Positions 43,806-53,692 of a DNA stretch of 64,000 nt are shown here, one piece after another (position 1 is the stretch's first letter; the number at the start of each line of letters is the position of its first letter). Location of the stretch: positions 3,038,001-3,102,000 of the forward strand of contig NZ_CP016286.1 of the NCBI RefSeq assembly GCF_001679785.1, read 5' to 3'. Made by a program: the position numbers and the translations under genes. A model generated the notes under the pieces. The model searched no databases, was not told the DNA's origin, and was given only the letters and a program-made list of their open reading frames with translations. Source of the stretch: Rhizobium leguminosarum. GTDB taxonomy: Bacteria > Pseudomonadota > Alphaproteobacteria > Rhizobiales > Rhizobiaceae.

Positions 43806-46124
43806 ATGAAATTTCTGGCCACCCTGTTCTGTATTGTTCTCGCCCTTATCGGATTGGGGTTGATCGGAGGCGGCGCCTGGTTGCTGCGCCTCGGCGGCTC
43901 GCCCTATTACGCCATCGTCGGGCTTGCCTATGTGGTTGCCGCGCTTCTGCTGTGGCGCCGGAAGACGCCAGGCGGGCTCATCGTCCTGCTTGTCGCCGTT
44001 TTCACCCTTCCCTGGGCGCTATGGGAGTCGGGTCTCAATTTCTGGGCGCTGTTTGCCCGCTTGATGTCCCCCATCGCGCTGGCGGGCTTTGCCCTTCTCT
44101 TTGCACCGTCGCTTTCCCCGACCGCCAACCGGAAGCTCTTTTATGGCGGCGCCTTGGTGACCGCTCTCATCTTTGTCGCGGGTTTCGGTCTCAGCTTCGT
44201 GCCGCATGGGATCATCCAGCCCTCCGCCGACATCACCGCCTATAAGGTCGTCAAGGGCGACAACTCTCCCTCCGACTGGACATCCTATGGCCGCACCACG
44301 GCAGGAGATCGTTATTCCCCATTCGATCAGATCAACCGCGGCAATGTTTCCAAGCTCGATCTCGCCTGGACATATCGCACCGGAAAAGGCGATGGCGCCG
44401 ATCAGAACACGCCTCTGCAGATCGGCGATACCGTTTACACCTGCACGCCGACAGATGTGATCGCAGCGCTCGATGCAGATACCGGCAAACCCCGCTGGAC
44501 TTTCGATCCTAAGGCGACGGCGCCTTATTGGCAACGCTGCCGCGGCCTCGGTTACTACAAGATGCCGACGGAAGCCCAGTCTGCCGATGGTCTTTGCGAT
44601 GAGCGCCTGGTGCAGACGACGATCGATGCCCGTCTCCTGGCGATCGACAGCAAGACCGGCGCGCCCTGCAAGGACTTCGGAGACAATGGCACTGTGCAGC
44701 TTTCCCAGGGCATGGGCGAAGTCAAGACGGGCTATTATTTCCAGACATCGGCGCCGCTGATTGCCCGCAACCTGATCGTCGTCGGAGGCTGGGTCACGGA
44801 CAATCAGGAGGTCGGCGAACCCTCTGGCGTCATCCGTGCGTTCAACGTCGTCACCGGCGAGCTCGAATGGGCATGGGATCTCGGCAACCCGGAGATCACC
44901 AAACTTCCGCCGGAGGGCCAGATTTATACGCGGGCCACGCCCAACATGTGGACGACGGCCGCATTCGACGACAAGCTCGGCCTCATCTATGCACCGCTCG
45001 GCAATACCACGCCGGATTATTACGGCGTCAATCGCCCTGCCTTCGCCGATCAATACAATGCGACATTGGTGGCACTCGATGTGACGACGGGTCGGGAGAA
45101 ATGGAAATTCCAGACCGTCCATCACGATATCTGGGACTATGATCTGCCGGCTCAACCGCTCCTGGTCGATCTGCCTGACGGCAATGGCGCCACCGTGCCT
45201 GCTCTGCTGCAGACCACCAAACGCGGGCAGCTTTTTCTCCTCGACCGCCGAACCGGCACACCGCTTGCCGAAGTTCAGGAGAAGCCGGTGCCGCAGCAAG
45301 GCGGCGTGCCGGAAGAGAAACTCTCCCCGACGCAGCCCTATTCCGTCGGCATGCCGACAATCGGTGCGGAGCGCGTGACGGAGCAGACGGCCTGGGGCCT
45401 GACGATGTTCGATCAGCTGGCATGCCGCATCGCCTTCCGCAAGATGCGCTATGACGGCGATTTCACCCCGATCGCCACGCAATATGCAATCCAGCAGCCG
45501 GGAAATTTGGGTGGCCTCAATTGGGGAAGCGTATCGGTCGATCTGTCCAACAACAGGGTCTTCATGAATGATATCCGCGTCCCCAGTCTCTTCGCACTCA
45601 TTCCGCGCGCCGAATACGTCGACTTTGCCCTCACCACGACCGCCCACGGCCCCTCCGCCCCGCAGCGCGGTACACCTTACGCCATGGCCACCGAGATGTG
45701 GACATCGAGGCTCCGCGTTCCCTGCACCCAACCGCCCTTCGGCACCGTCACTGCAGTCGATCTGAAGACGCGCAAGATTGCATGGCAGGTTCCGGCCGGC
45801 ACGGCCGAAGAACTCGGGCCGTTCAAGATCAAAACCAAGCTGCCTATGCCGATGGGACTGCCGAGCTACGCCGGCACTTCTGCGACCGCCGGTGGCGTCG
45901 TCTTCTTCGCCGGCTTCCAGGACTATTATATCCGTGCCTATGACGCCGAGAACGGTGCCGAGCTCTGGAAATATCCTCTGCCGGTCGGCTCGAGCGCGAC
46001 GCCCATGACCTACGTCTCACCGAAAACAGGCAAGCAATATGTCCTGATATCGGTTGGCGGCGCGCCCTATTCGAAAGATGTCGGCGACTACGTCCTTGCC
46101 TTCTCTCTGAAAGACGGAGCTTAG
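43806..46124 (+). CDS. gcd: Membrane-bound PQQ-dependent glucose dehydrogenase
   Basis: 772 aa; ATG preceded by GAGGAGACT. The N-terminal 145 residues form about five helices that anchor the enzyme and reduce ubiquinone. The rest is an eight-bladed PQQ propeller with repeated Trp-docking segments (VIAALDADTGKPRWTFDP, LVALDVTTGREKWKFQTVHHDIWDYD) and a long C-terminal part (YVSPKTGKQYVLISVGGAP). It oxidises glucose to gluconolactone in the periplasm, feeding electrons to the respiratory chain; the acid formed can release mineral phosphate. No PQQ synthesis genes are in the window. Confidence 0.95.
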   Translation: MKFLATLFCIVLALIGLGLIGGGAWLLRLGGSPYYAIVGLAYVVAALLLWRRKTPGGLIVLLVAVFTLPWALWESGLNFWALFARLMSPIALAGFALLFAPSLSPTANRKLFYGGALVTALIFVAGFGLSFVPHGIIQPSADITAYKVVKGDNSPSDWTSYGRTTAGDRYSPFDQINRGNVSKLDLAWTYRTGKGDGADQNTPLQIGDTVYTCTPTDVIAALDADTGKPRWTFDPKATAPYWQRCRGLGYYKMPTEAQSADGLCDERLVQTTIDARLLAIDSKTGAPCKDFGDNGTVQLSQGMGEVKTGYYFQTSAPLIARNLIVVGGWVTDNQEVGEPSGVIRAFNVVTGELEWAWDLGNPEITKLPPEGQIYTRATPNMWTTAAFDDKLGLIYAPLGNTTPDYYGVNRPAFADQYNATLVALDVTTGREKWKFQTVHHDIWDYDLPAQPLLVDLPDGNGATVPALLQTTKRGQLFLLDRRTGTPLAEVQEKPVPQQGGVPEEKLSPTQPYSVGMPTIGAERVTEQTAWGLTMFDQLACRIAFRKMRYDGDFTPIATQYAIQQPGNLGGLNWGSVSVDLSNNRVFMNDIRVPSLFALIPRAEYVDFALTTTAHGPSAPQRGTPYAMATEMWTSRLRVPCTQPPFGTVTAVDLKTRKIAWQVPAGTAEELGPFKIKTKLPMPMGLPSYAGTSATAGGVVFFAGFQDYYIRAYDAENGAELWKYPLPVGSSATPMTYVSPKTGKQYVLISVGGAPYSKDVGDYVLAFSLKDGA

Positions 46125-46270
46125 CCGCGGATATCGATTAGGCTTCACCGACCATCTTCAAGTCCAAGCAACCCGCCACGGGCCGCTTCTTAGCGAAGGC
46201 AATCGGATTTGGCGGCGTTGCCGGTCACACTGTGTTATTTTGATCCGACGAGGAATTGGGACTTACGAGC

Positions 46271-48058
46271 GTGACGCGAAAACTGGCGGCGATCCTGGTC
46301 GCAGATGTGGTCGGCTACAGCCGCCTCGCCGGTGCGGACGAGGATCGCATCCTGGCGCGGCTGAGAACGTTGCGCAGCGACTTGGTCGATCCGACCATTG
46401 CCGTGCACAATGGCCGGGTCGTCAAGCGTACCGGTGACGGAAGCCTCATCGAGTTTCGCAGCGTCGTGGACGCCGTGCGCTGCGCGATCGAAGTGCAGAC
46501 TGCCATGGTTGAGCGCAATATCGGCGTGTCGCCTGAACATCGCATCGAGTTTCGGGTCGGGATCCATCTGGGAGATGTGGTCGAGGAGAACGACGGCGAC
46601 TTGATGGGCGACGGCGTCAATATCGCCGCGCGGTTGGAAGGAATTGCCAAGCCCGGCGCCATTTGTCTTTCCGAAGATGCCTACCGCCAAGTGAAAGCGC
46701 GGCTCGATCTTGCCGTGACCGATCTCGGCAAAATTGAACTCAAGAATATTGCTGAACCGATGCAGGTCTATTCGCTTCAGATCGGAACTCCGCAGCCGAC
46801 CCCGGCACGACAGGTGCGGCCCGCAATCGAAATGCCGTCAGTTCCGGCCGTTCCCGACAAGCCGTCCATCGCCGTACTGGCGTTCAACAACATGAGCGGC
46901 GACGCCGAACAGGAGTATTTCTCCGACGGTATCAGCGAGGACATCATCACCGACCTCTCGAAGCTGTCCGAGCTGCACGTGATCGCCCGCAACTCATCCT
47001 TCGTCTACAAGAATGTAACAGCCTCCGTGCCTGAGATGGCCAAAGCGCTCGGCGTCCGCTATGTCCTCGAGGGCAGCGTGCGCAAGGCCGGCAACCGCGT
47101 GCGTGTCACCGCCCAATTGATCGACGCCAGCAATGGCGGACATATCTGGGCCAGCCGGTTTGATCGCGACCTCACCGACATTTTCGCGGTTCAGGATGAG
47201 CTCACCCAGGAGATCGTGGCCGCGCTCAGGCTGAACCTCACGCATGGCGACCAAGATCGATTAGCCCAAGGGCGCGCACTCAATGTCGACGCTTACGAGT
47301 TGTTATTGCGTGGCCGCGAGCAGGCGTCGGCTCATACCCGAACCGGAAACAGAGCGGCCCGCAGCCTGGCGGCCGACGCCCTCGCCATCGATCCGCAATA
47401 TGCGGCCGCCCAGGCACTCATCTCCTTCACCCACGTGCTCGACTACGTCAACGCCTGGAGCAACGATCCGGAAGGCTCGCTGCGGATCGGGATGGATCTC
47501 GCGCAGCAGGCCGTGGAGATTGCCGAGGAACAGCCCAACGGCCACTTTGCATTGGGCATGGCTTGCATGTGGAACCGGGAACTGGACCGGGCGCGGGCAG
47601 AGGTGCAGCAGGGCCTCGCGCTGCAGCCCAACTCCGCCGAGCTTCTGCTACTGCTAGCCCATATCCAGATATTCTCCGGCGATCCCGCCGGCGCCCTGGA
47701 AACACTCGATGCATCGATGCGGCTCGACCCGCACCATCCGGAAATTCTCTTCCAGTTTCGCGCCGATGCGCACTTTTCTCTCGGCGAGTATGAACAAGCG
47801 ATTGCAGCCATCGAGCAGCGGCTCCAACAAAACTCCCAATCGGAGACCGCCTACGCCCTGCTTGCCTCATGTTACGGCCACCTCGGTCGGTCGGAGGAGA
47901 GCCGGCAGGCCTGGGAGAAGGCACTCCAGATCAATCCCAATTTCTCTGTAGAACGCCGCCGCCGCGTCCTTCCATTCCGAAACCCCGAGGACTTTAACCG
48001 CCGCGTAGAAGGACTCCGTAAGGCAGGACTTACAGCTCCGAATCTTGGCCAATGCTGA
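46271..48058 (+). CDS. Class III adenylate/guanylate cyclase with TolB-like and TPR domains
   Basis: 595 aa from GTG 46271; a TTG at 46256 is the alternative. The cyclase domain (about 1-165) keeps both metal Asp residues (ILVADVVGYSRL, D12; RTGDGSLIEF, D56) and the Asn/Arg of GDGVNIAAR (N117, R121), so it should be active. A TolB-N/FlgO-like domain follows (PSIAVLAFNNMSGD to about 330), then TPR repeats to the end. There is no membrane segment, so it is cytosolic. It makes cAMP (or cGMP), probably in response to something sensed by the C-terminal domains. Confidence 0.88.
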   Translation: MTRKLAAILVADVVGYSRLAGADEDRILARLRTLRSDLVDPTIAVHNGRVVKRTGDGSLIEFRSVVDAVRCAIEVQTAMVERNIGVSPEHRIEFRVGIHLGDVVEENDGDLMGDGVNIAARLEGIAKPGAICLSEDAYRQVKARLDLAVTDLGKIELKNIAEPMQVYSLQIGTPQPTPARQVRPAIEMPSVPAVPDKPSIAVLAFNNMSGDAEQEYFSDGISEDIITDLSKLSELHVIARNSSFVYKNVTASVPEMAKALGVRYVLEGSVRKAGNRVRVTAQLIDASNGGHIWASRFDRDLTDIFAVQDELTQEIVAALRLNLTHGDQDRLAQGRALNVDAYELLLRGREQASAHTRTGNRAARSLAADALAIDPQYAAAQALISFTHVLDYVNAWSNDPEGSLRIGMDLAQQAVEIAEEQPNGHFALGMACMWNRELDRARAEVQQGLALQPNSAELLLLLAHIQIFSGDPAGALETLDASMRLDPHHPEILFQFRADAHFSLGEYEQAIAAIEQRLQQNSQSETAYALLASCYGHLGRSEESRQAWEKALQINPNFSVERRRRVLPFRNPEDFNRRVEGLRKAGLTAPNLGQC

Positions 48059-48253
48059 AGGAAACTGCTGTCGAACCAATATCGCGGGCTGCTCATTCTA
48101 TGGATGGACGCGCGAGCAGCCTCTCAGATTACGCCCTCTCCACGAGAGCATGTGGCCAGCGAACGTGATGCCAGTTCGGGCAACTCTGATAGCAACGGCA
48201 CGCCACCTGCTGTAAGATAACGGTAAGTGATCGGACACCCGGAAAGAGCTGGT

Positions 48254-50425
48254 ATGGAGCGCCGCCTTGCAGCAGTCCTGATTGCGGATGTGGTCGGTTA
48301 CAGCCGCATGAGCGAGATCGACGAAGAGGGAACGCGTATCCGCTTCCACACCGACCTCCACGAACTCTTCGAACCGAAGATCGCCACGCACCACGGCCGC
48401 CTGATCAAGACGATGGGCGACGGGATCCTGGTTGAGTTCCATAGCGTGGTGGATGCCTTGCGCTGCGCCGTCAAAATCCAGCAACAGAAGGCGGAACGCA
48501 ATGCGGCCCTGCGGCCTGAGCAGCGGATGCTTTTTCGCATCGGCGTCAATCTCGGCGATGTCATCGTCGAAGGAGAGGACATTCATGGAGACGGCGTCAA
48601 CATAGCGGCGCGGCTGGAGAGCCTTGCCCAGCCCGGCGGGATTTGCATATCCGGTACCGCATTCGATCACACGGTACACAAGGCTGAGGTCGGTTTCTCC
48701 TCTCTCGGTGAGCAGCAACTGAAGAACATAGCCGATCCGGTTCGCGTCTATCGTGTTCTGTTAGATCCCTCCGAGGCAGGCAAGGTCGTCGCCTCCCGTC
48801 GGCCGCACCGCCGGGCGATCAACCTGGCCACACTTGCGGCGCTGTTGATTGCGGCCGCCGCGATTGTCTTTGCCTGGCTATGGCCGTTTGTGCCCCAACG
48901 TCCATCGGTAGCGGTGCTTCCCTTCGCCAATTTGAGTGGCGACGCCGGCCAGGATTATTTCACGGATGGCATTACCGACAGCCTGATTGCCGATCTGACC
49001 ATGCTTTCGGATCTTGACGTCATCGGCCATAATTCGGTGTTTGCATACAAAGGCAAGCCTCTCGTTTTGGCCGATATCGGACGCGATCTCGGCGTGCGCT
49101 TTATCGTTGAGGGCAGCGTGCAACGGATAGGCGATCAAATCCGTGTCAATGCGCAACTGAGCGATGCCGCAAGCGGCGACCACTTGTGGGCCAACCGATT
49201 TAACCGCGCCGCGGCGGATGTCATGGCTGTGCAGGATGAGCTCAGTCGGCAGATCGCCGAAGCGCTCGGCCTGAAACTCACTCAATCTGAGACGGAACGG
49301 ATTACCCATCCGCCGACCGCCAATCTCGAGGCATACGACTACTACCTTCGTGCCGAGCAGGCGACGCGTACCGGCCGCCGTTCCCGGCTGCTCGAGGCAC
49401 TGGCGCTCTTTGACAAGGCGGAGGCGCTCGACCCCGGTTTTGCAGAGGCCTTCGCGGCCGACGCGCACGCGACCGCCTATGTCTGGCGAAGCGCTTACGA
49501 CGACGTTCTCCAGAGCGCGCCGGCGCGAAAAAGGGCCTACGAGAAGGCAAGTCGCGCGCTGGCGCTCGACTCGGCTCTTTCATCGCCATACGCCGTTCTT
49601 GCCGTCATGCAAGTCGTGGACCGCCGCTACGAGCAGGCGGTCACCTCGGCGCAGCAGGCAGTTTCGCTCGGGTCTGCCGATGCCGAAGCTCATATGGCGT
49701 TGGCATACGTTCAATTGTTCTCCGGCAATCATGCCGAGGCCGGCGCGGCCGTGGACACGGCGCTCAGGCACGATCCGAACCTCTCCGCCATCAACCGATA
49801 TACTGCTGGCCTGGTATTTTATTTGCAGCGCGACTACACGAAGGCCATCGACAGCTTCGAACGCGCGCGCGATGGTTCTCCGGGAAATGGCGATTTCGTT
49901 ACCCCACTCGCTATGGCCTATGTCCGTGCCGGTCGCCTCGACGACGCCCGTGCGACTGTCGCCGAGGGACTTCGCTTACTGGCTGGGCGCGATTCTCTGG
50001 CGGACTGGCGTCTCAGCAATGCCCATTTCCGCAACGAGCAGGATTTGGCGTTTATCCTCGATGCTCTGCGCGAGGCCGGCCTGCCGGAGTGGCCGTTCGG
50101 TTTCAAGGGCAACGAGCACGAACGCCTGCACGGTGAAGAAATCGCAAGTATCGTCATGGGCAAACTCCTCTGGGGCAAGACCGAGCCCTCAGGAAGCCCT
50201 GCACTCATGCAAATCGAACGCGACGGCAAGGCGGCCTTCCGCTCGACGACGCAGATGGTCACCGGAACGGTTTTCGTCAATGGCGACATGCTTTGCGAGC
50301 AGAGTGAAAACGCATTTGGACGAGCCGATTGCGGCCCGATCTACAGACCTGCAAACTCGCCCGCTGAAACCAGCTATGCTTACGTGAACTCCACGAAGGT
50401 CTTCTATTTTTCGCCAGTCAAATAG
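48254..50425 (+). CDS. Class III adenylate/guanylate cyclase with one TM helix, TolB-like and TPR domains
   Basis: 723 aa from ATG preceded by GGAAAGAG. The cyclase domain has metal Asp12 and Asp56 and GDGVNIAAR (N116, R120). One membrane helix follows at about 189-211 (INLATLAALLIAAAAIVFAW). After it come a TolB-N-like domain (PSVAVLPFANLSGDAGQDYF) and TPR repeats to about 620. Topology would put the cyclase inside and the TPR part in the periplasm, unlike the cytosolic paralogue upstream. The C-terminal 100 residues have a separate character (LMQIERDGKAAFRS, then NGDMLCEQ) and may be a small sensor domain. Confidence 0.88.
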   Translation: MERRLAAVLIADVVGYSRMSEIDEEGTRIRFHTDLHELFEPKIATHHGRLIKTMGDGILVEFHSVVDALRCAVKIQQQKAERNAALRPEQRMLFRIGVNLGDVIVEGEDIHGDGVNIAARLESLAQPGGICISGTAFDHTVHKAEVGFSSLGEQQLKNIADPVRVYRVLLDPSEAGKVVASRRPHRRAINLATLAALLIAAAAIVFAWLWPFVPQRPSVAVLPFANLSGDAGQDYFTDGITDSLIADLTMLSDLDVIGHNSVFAYKGKPLVLADIGRDLGVRFIVEGSVQRIGDQIRVNAQLSDAASGDHLWANRFNRAAADVMAVQDELSRQIAEALGLKLTQSETERITHPPTANLEAYDYYLRAEQATRTGRRSRLLEALALFDKAEALDPGFAEAFAADAHATAYVWRSAYDDVLQSAPARKRAYEKASRALALDSALSSPYAVLAVMQVVDRRYEQAVTSAQQAVSLGSADAEAHMALAYVQLFSGNHAEAGAAVDTALRHDPNLSAINRYTAGLVFYLQRDYTKAIDSFERARDGSPGNGDFVTPLAMAYVRAGRLDDARATVAEGLRLLAGRDSLADWRLSNAHFRNEQDLAFILDALREAGLPEWPFGFKGNEHERLHGEEIASIVMGKLLWGKTEPSGSPALMQIERDGKAAFRSTTQMVTGTVFVNGDMLCEQSENAFGRADCGPIYRPANSPAETSYAYVNSTKVFYFSPVK

Positions 50426-50439
50426 CCGCGCTCCACCGG

Positions 50440-50940
50440 TCAGTGATACTGATCCCGTTCGAGATCGGCTGCGACCTTCGGCCAGTTTCTATCGGCTTTC
50501 GGCGCTGCTTCGGCCACATGAGCGGCGAACCCTTCTGCCGATCCCTTGTCGTAGATCAGGTAAAGCTTGCCGTCGATGATCTTGAATGCTTCCGGATCGA
50601 CGTTGATCGTCACCGATCCGAGAGCCACCTCGCCCGCGCAGTAGCCGCCATATTGAGGCGCATATTTGATCGGCTCGCTGATGAACATTTCACGGTGTTT
50701 GGCATTGGCAAAAAGCCACGGCGTCCCCAGCCATTCGTGGGAGAATTCCTCGGAGCCCTTCACCGCTTTGCCTTCGGTGAAATAGGCGACGGGGTCGTAT
50801 CCCATGATCGCCACGCCGCCGAAGTAGCCCGTGTTTACCGAGTCGTCGGCGAAAGCCCGCGATCCACCGACAGCTGCCAAAGCCAGAAGGAACACCGCCA
50901 TAGCAATTCCTCGCACACCGCTTCTGGTCCCCGCATACAT
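50440..50940 (-). CDS. Exported YHS-domain protein
   Basis: 166 aa. A signal peptide ends at about GGSRAFADD. The YHS-type core reads GVAIMGYDPVAYFTEGKAVKG, then FSHEWLGTPWLFANAKHREMF and YAPQYGGYCAGEVA. In other proteins YHS domains bind metals or sit on heavy-metal ATPases; a stand-alone periplasmic form is common in alphaproteobacteria but poorly characterised. It is 13 bases downstream of the ankyrin gene, so the two form an operon. Confidence 0.85.
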   Translation of the reverse strand: MYAGTRSGVRGIAMAVFLLALAAVGGSRAFADDSVNTGYFGGVAIMGYDPVAYFTEGKAVKGSEEFSHEWLGTPWLFANAKHREMFISEPIKYAPQYGGYCAGEVALGSVTINVDPEAFKIIDGKLYLIYDKGSAEGFAAHVAEAAPKADRNWPKVAADLERDQYH

Positions 50941-50953
50941 CTGTGCCTCCTAT

Positions 50954-51547
50954 TCAATCATGGATTTCCATGCACTTCGCGTATTCTTTTTCGCCGATGC
51001 GGCTGGCCGGAGGGCAAGGCGCACCATGCCGCTTGAAAAGCCGCACGATGTCCGAGTTGCCCTTCCAGATTGCTCGCGTGATTGGCGTGTAGCCGTGAAC
51101 CTCCGCATGACCGACGTCAGCCCCCTCAGCGAGAAGAAACGTGGCGAGAGCGACGTGGTTTTCCTCACCGGCGACCATCAGCGGTGTCACACCTGCTTTA
51201 TTGGCCGCATCGTCGAGCGTCGCGCCATGGTGGAGAAGCAGTTTGCTGATCGGCACGCTGCCGGAAAAGGCTCCGGCATGAAGCGGCGTAAAGCCGCCCG
51301 AGTTCCGAGCCATGACGTCGGCCCCTTTGCCGATCAGCAATTCGGCTATGGCAAGCTGGGCTCCGAGCGCAGCGTTGATAAGAGGCGTTGCCTGATCGCG
51401 TGCCCGGCTGTCGACATCGGCACCGGTAGCCAGAACCTGCTCGACGACGGCGGTGTTTCCAGTGGCAACGGCATCGAACAAAGGGCTCCCCGCAGCGGCC
51501 ACCGTCGCTGTGAAAATCAACGCCACCGATGCAAGCAGCCCACGCAT
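50954..51547 (-). CDS. Exported ankyrin-repeat protein
   Basis: 197 aa. Signal peptide to about VAAAGS. Four to five ankyrin repeats follow (SPLFDAVATGNTAVVEQVLA; TPLINAALGAQLAIAELLI; TPLHAGAFSGSVPISKLLL; TPLMVAGEENHVALATFLL; TPITRAIWKGNSDIVRLF). A short Cys-containing tail ends the protein. Periplasmic ankyrin proteins such as AnkB help protect against peroxide in other bacteria. It is first gene of the pair with the YHS protein, which suggests a joint periplasmic role. Confidence 0.87.
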   Translation of the reverse strand: MRGLLASVALIFTATVAAAGSPLFDAVATGNTAVVEQVLATGADVDSRARDQATPLINAALGAQLAIAELLIGKGADVMARNSGGFTPLHAGAFSGSVPISKLLLHHGATLDDAANKAGVTPLMVAGEENHVALATFLLAEGADVGHAEVHGYTPITRAIWKGNSDIVRLFKRHGAPCPPASRIGEKEYAKCMEIHD

Positions 51548-51680
51548 GGCTCAGCCCCCGAAGGTTGCCAAGGAAAGTAGCACAAGCCGCGGGTTTTGGG
51601 TAGGCATCGAGGACTGTAGGAGGTTGAATTCCCCTGCATCAAGCTATCGGCAACGCGCCAGTCGGACAGGCTACAAACGT

Positions 51681-52463
51681 CTATCGTGACCACCGTGCGA
51701 TGATTTCGTCGGTATTTGCCAGCGCCTTGCGGACTGCGTTGCGCGCCATGTTCGGTCGCTGCAATCGGATGTTTTTCTCAATATTTTCATGAAGTTTGAG
51801 CGCATATCGCAAATTGTCTTCCTCCCGCGTCACATGGGCGAAGAGGTGGTTCAGCGCCGATTCGATCAATACGCCGAGCGGCACCAGCAGATCATTTCCC
51901 GAGGCGCGTAAGATCGCGATATGAAATCGCGCATCGGCTTCTGTTCGCTGCTGGAGCGATGTCGCCTGATCCATGTCATGCAGGGCCTGGTTGATCGCGT
52001 TCATTTGCTCGTCAGTTCGGCGTTCCGCAGCAAGCGCGGTCGCTTCCGGCTCGATCATATGCCTGAGTTCTTGCACGGCCCTCAGAAAGGATTCGCGATC
52101 AGGAGATGCCGCATACCAGCCCAAGACATCTCGATCCAGCAGGTTCCAACGTTCCTTGGGTTCGACCCAGCTGCCGATTTTCGGGCGGGAAGAAAGCAGG
52201 CCCTTGGCCATCAACATCTTGATCGCTTCGCGCACCGCCGATCGGCTGACCTCAAAGACTTCCGACCATTTTGCTTCATTTGGCAGGATCGTGCCCGGCG
52301 GATAGTCGCCGCGCACGATTCGCAGACCGATCTCGCCTGCCAAAGACACATGAACACTCGCCCCAGTCATGCGGGGAGAATTTGGGCGCCTTGTGGTGGC
52401 CGAGCGGTCAACCATCACCACCTCGAGCGCAGCCGTTGGCTTTCCCGATTTTTTGTCAGGCAT
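51681..52463 (-). CDS. GntR regulator, FadR subfamily
   Basis: 260 aa. The winged helix (LAGEIGLRIVRGDYPPGTIL, then SEVFEVSRSAVREAIKMLMAKGLL) is followed by an all-helical FCD domain with metal-ligand-type residues (ADARFHIAILRASGN; LHENIEKNI). FCD regulators bind small organic or sugar acids. It lies next to the binding protein, epimerase and divergent ABC genes, so it likely represses them; a TTGTC/GACAA palindrome in their promoter region would suit it. Confidence 0.88.
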   Translation of the reverse strand: MPDKKSGKPTAALEVVMVDRSATTRRPNSPRMTGASVHVSLAGEIGLRIVRGDYPPGTILPNEAKWSEVFEVSRSAVREAIKMLMAKGLLSSRPKIGSWVEPKERWNLLDRDVLGWYAASPDRESFLRAVQELRHMIEPEATALAAERRTDEQMNAINQALHDMDQATSLQQRTEADARFHIAILRASGNDLLVPLGVLIESALNHLFAHVTREEDNLRYALKLHENIEKNIRLQRPNMARNAVRKALANTDEIIARWSR

Positions 52464-52657
52464 TTATTTCTACTGCCTCAGCATTCTTTCGACTGTCTGC
52501 ACGTATGATCACAACAATCGTAATAACGAGGAAGTCGCCTGCGATTGACGCTGGCACAAAGCGCGGAATTCAGGGCGCGTCAAGCCCAGCGGATCTCTCG
52601 ATCCGTCTCGTGAGGACAGTCGGCGCACCCGTGAACCGGGTGCGCCAAACCGTGAAG

Positions 52658-53644
52658 CTACTTTTGAATGCAGGTGTCGACTGTATCCTTCGTGCACTCA
52701 TCGAGCCCGGTGAAGACCGGATCTTCAACCGGCTTGCCGGCAATCAGATCCATCATCACCGCCGGTGCCTTGTAGCCCATCTCGAACGGTCGTTGGCCGA
52801 CGAGCGCCGTGACCAGTCCTTCCTTCGCAATGGCGACCTCGTCGCCGATCGTGTCGGCGGCACCAATGACGAAATCGTTGCTGGCGATCTTGTCGGCCAT
52901 CGGCTTGAACAGGTCGCGATAAGGTTGCGGCGCGCCGAACAATGGCCAGCCACCCATAATACCGAATGCGTCCAAGTCGGGATTGGCCGCGAGGATATCG
53001 GTCATTGCCTGGACGCCTTTGGCACCGTCGTCATTGGTGAACACCGGGCAGCCGGCGACCTCGGTCCAGCCACCCTCGCCTTTCAGCTCGGTCAAGCCTT
53101 TCTGGCCAGTAAGCGTGTCGCGCATCCCTTGTGCGCGGCGTAGAATATTGTCCGCTCCCGGATTGCCTTCGATCGTGCAGATCTTGCCGCCCTTCGGCTT
53201 GCCCTTCTTGATGTATTCGCCGATGCGGGCGCCCATCAGGTAGTTGTCGGTGCCGAGATAGGTCTTGCGCAACGCTGCATCCTCGGCGGCAAGATCGGCA
53301 TCGAGCGTCATCACCGGAACCGTCGGATTGGCCGTCTTCAGGGTCTGGGCAATGAGCTTTGCATTTGACGGCGATATTGCGATTGCAGCCGTGTCCGCCT
53401 TGCCCAACATATCCTGAACGATCTGCGCTTCGCCGGCTTCATCGGATGTCGATGCCGGACCGGTGTAGAAGCATTCGTATTCCGAAGTGGGGTTCTCCTT
53501 GTTCCATTTCTGACAACCTTGATTGATTGCTTCGAAGAACGGATTGTCGAGGCCCTTGACGACGATGACGAGTTGCTTCTTGGCCAGGGCCTGCCCGGCG
53601 GTCAGTGCTAAAACTGCGGCTGTAAGTAGTAGTGCCTTCCTCAT
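52658..53644 (-). CDS. Sugar ABC importer binding protein (RbsB-like)
   Basis: 328 aa from MRKALLLTAAVLALTAG, preceded by GGGAGGAAAC. Signal peptide ends at about GQALAKK. Type-1 periplasmic-binding fold: VVKGLDNPFFEAINQGCQKW, then IAISPSNAKLIAQTLK, VMTLDADLAAEDA and IGAADTIGDEVAIAKEGLV. Four Cys residues in the mature protein (including CQKW, CPVF, CTKDTVDTC) may form disulfides. It works with the ATPase and permease on the opposite strand at 54.9-56.7 kb. Ligand unknown, probably a monosaccharide or polyol. Confidence 0.87.
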   Translation of the reverse strand: MRKALLLTAAVLALTAGQALAKKQLVIVVKGLDNPFFEAINQGCQKWNKENPTSEYECFYTGPASTSDEAGEAQIVQDMLGKADTAAIAISPSNAKLIAQTLKTANPTVPVMTLDADLAAEDAALRKTYLGTDNYLMGARIGEYIKKGKPKGGKICTIEGNPGADNILRRAQGMRDTLTGQKGLTELKGEGGWTEVAGCPVFTNDDGAKGVQAMTDILAANPDLDAFGIMGGWPLFGAPQPYRDLFKPMADKIASNDFVIGAADTIGDEVAIAKEGLVTALVGQRPFEMGYKAPAVMMDLIAGKPVEDPVFTGLDECTKDTVDTCIQK

Positions 53645-53692
53645 AGTTTCCTCCCTTGAACCAGACGGACACCGCGTGCCCGCCACACGAAA

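Noticed and set aside
44019..45731. 570-codon minus-strand open frame
   Set aside because: Antisense to gcd, which is complete and unambiguous.
46125..46270. Possible attenuator before the first cyclase
   Set aside because: No stable paired hairpins or leader peptide could be found in the 146 bases.
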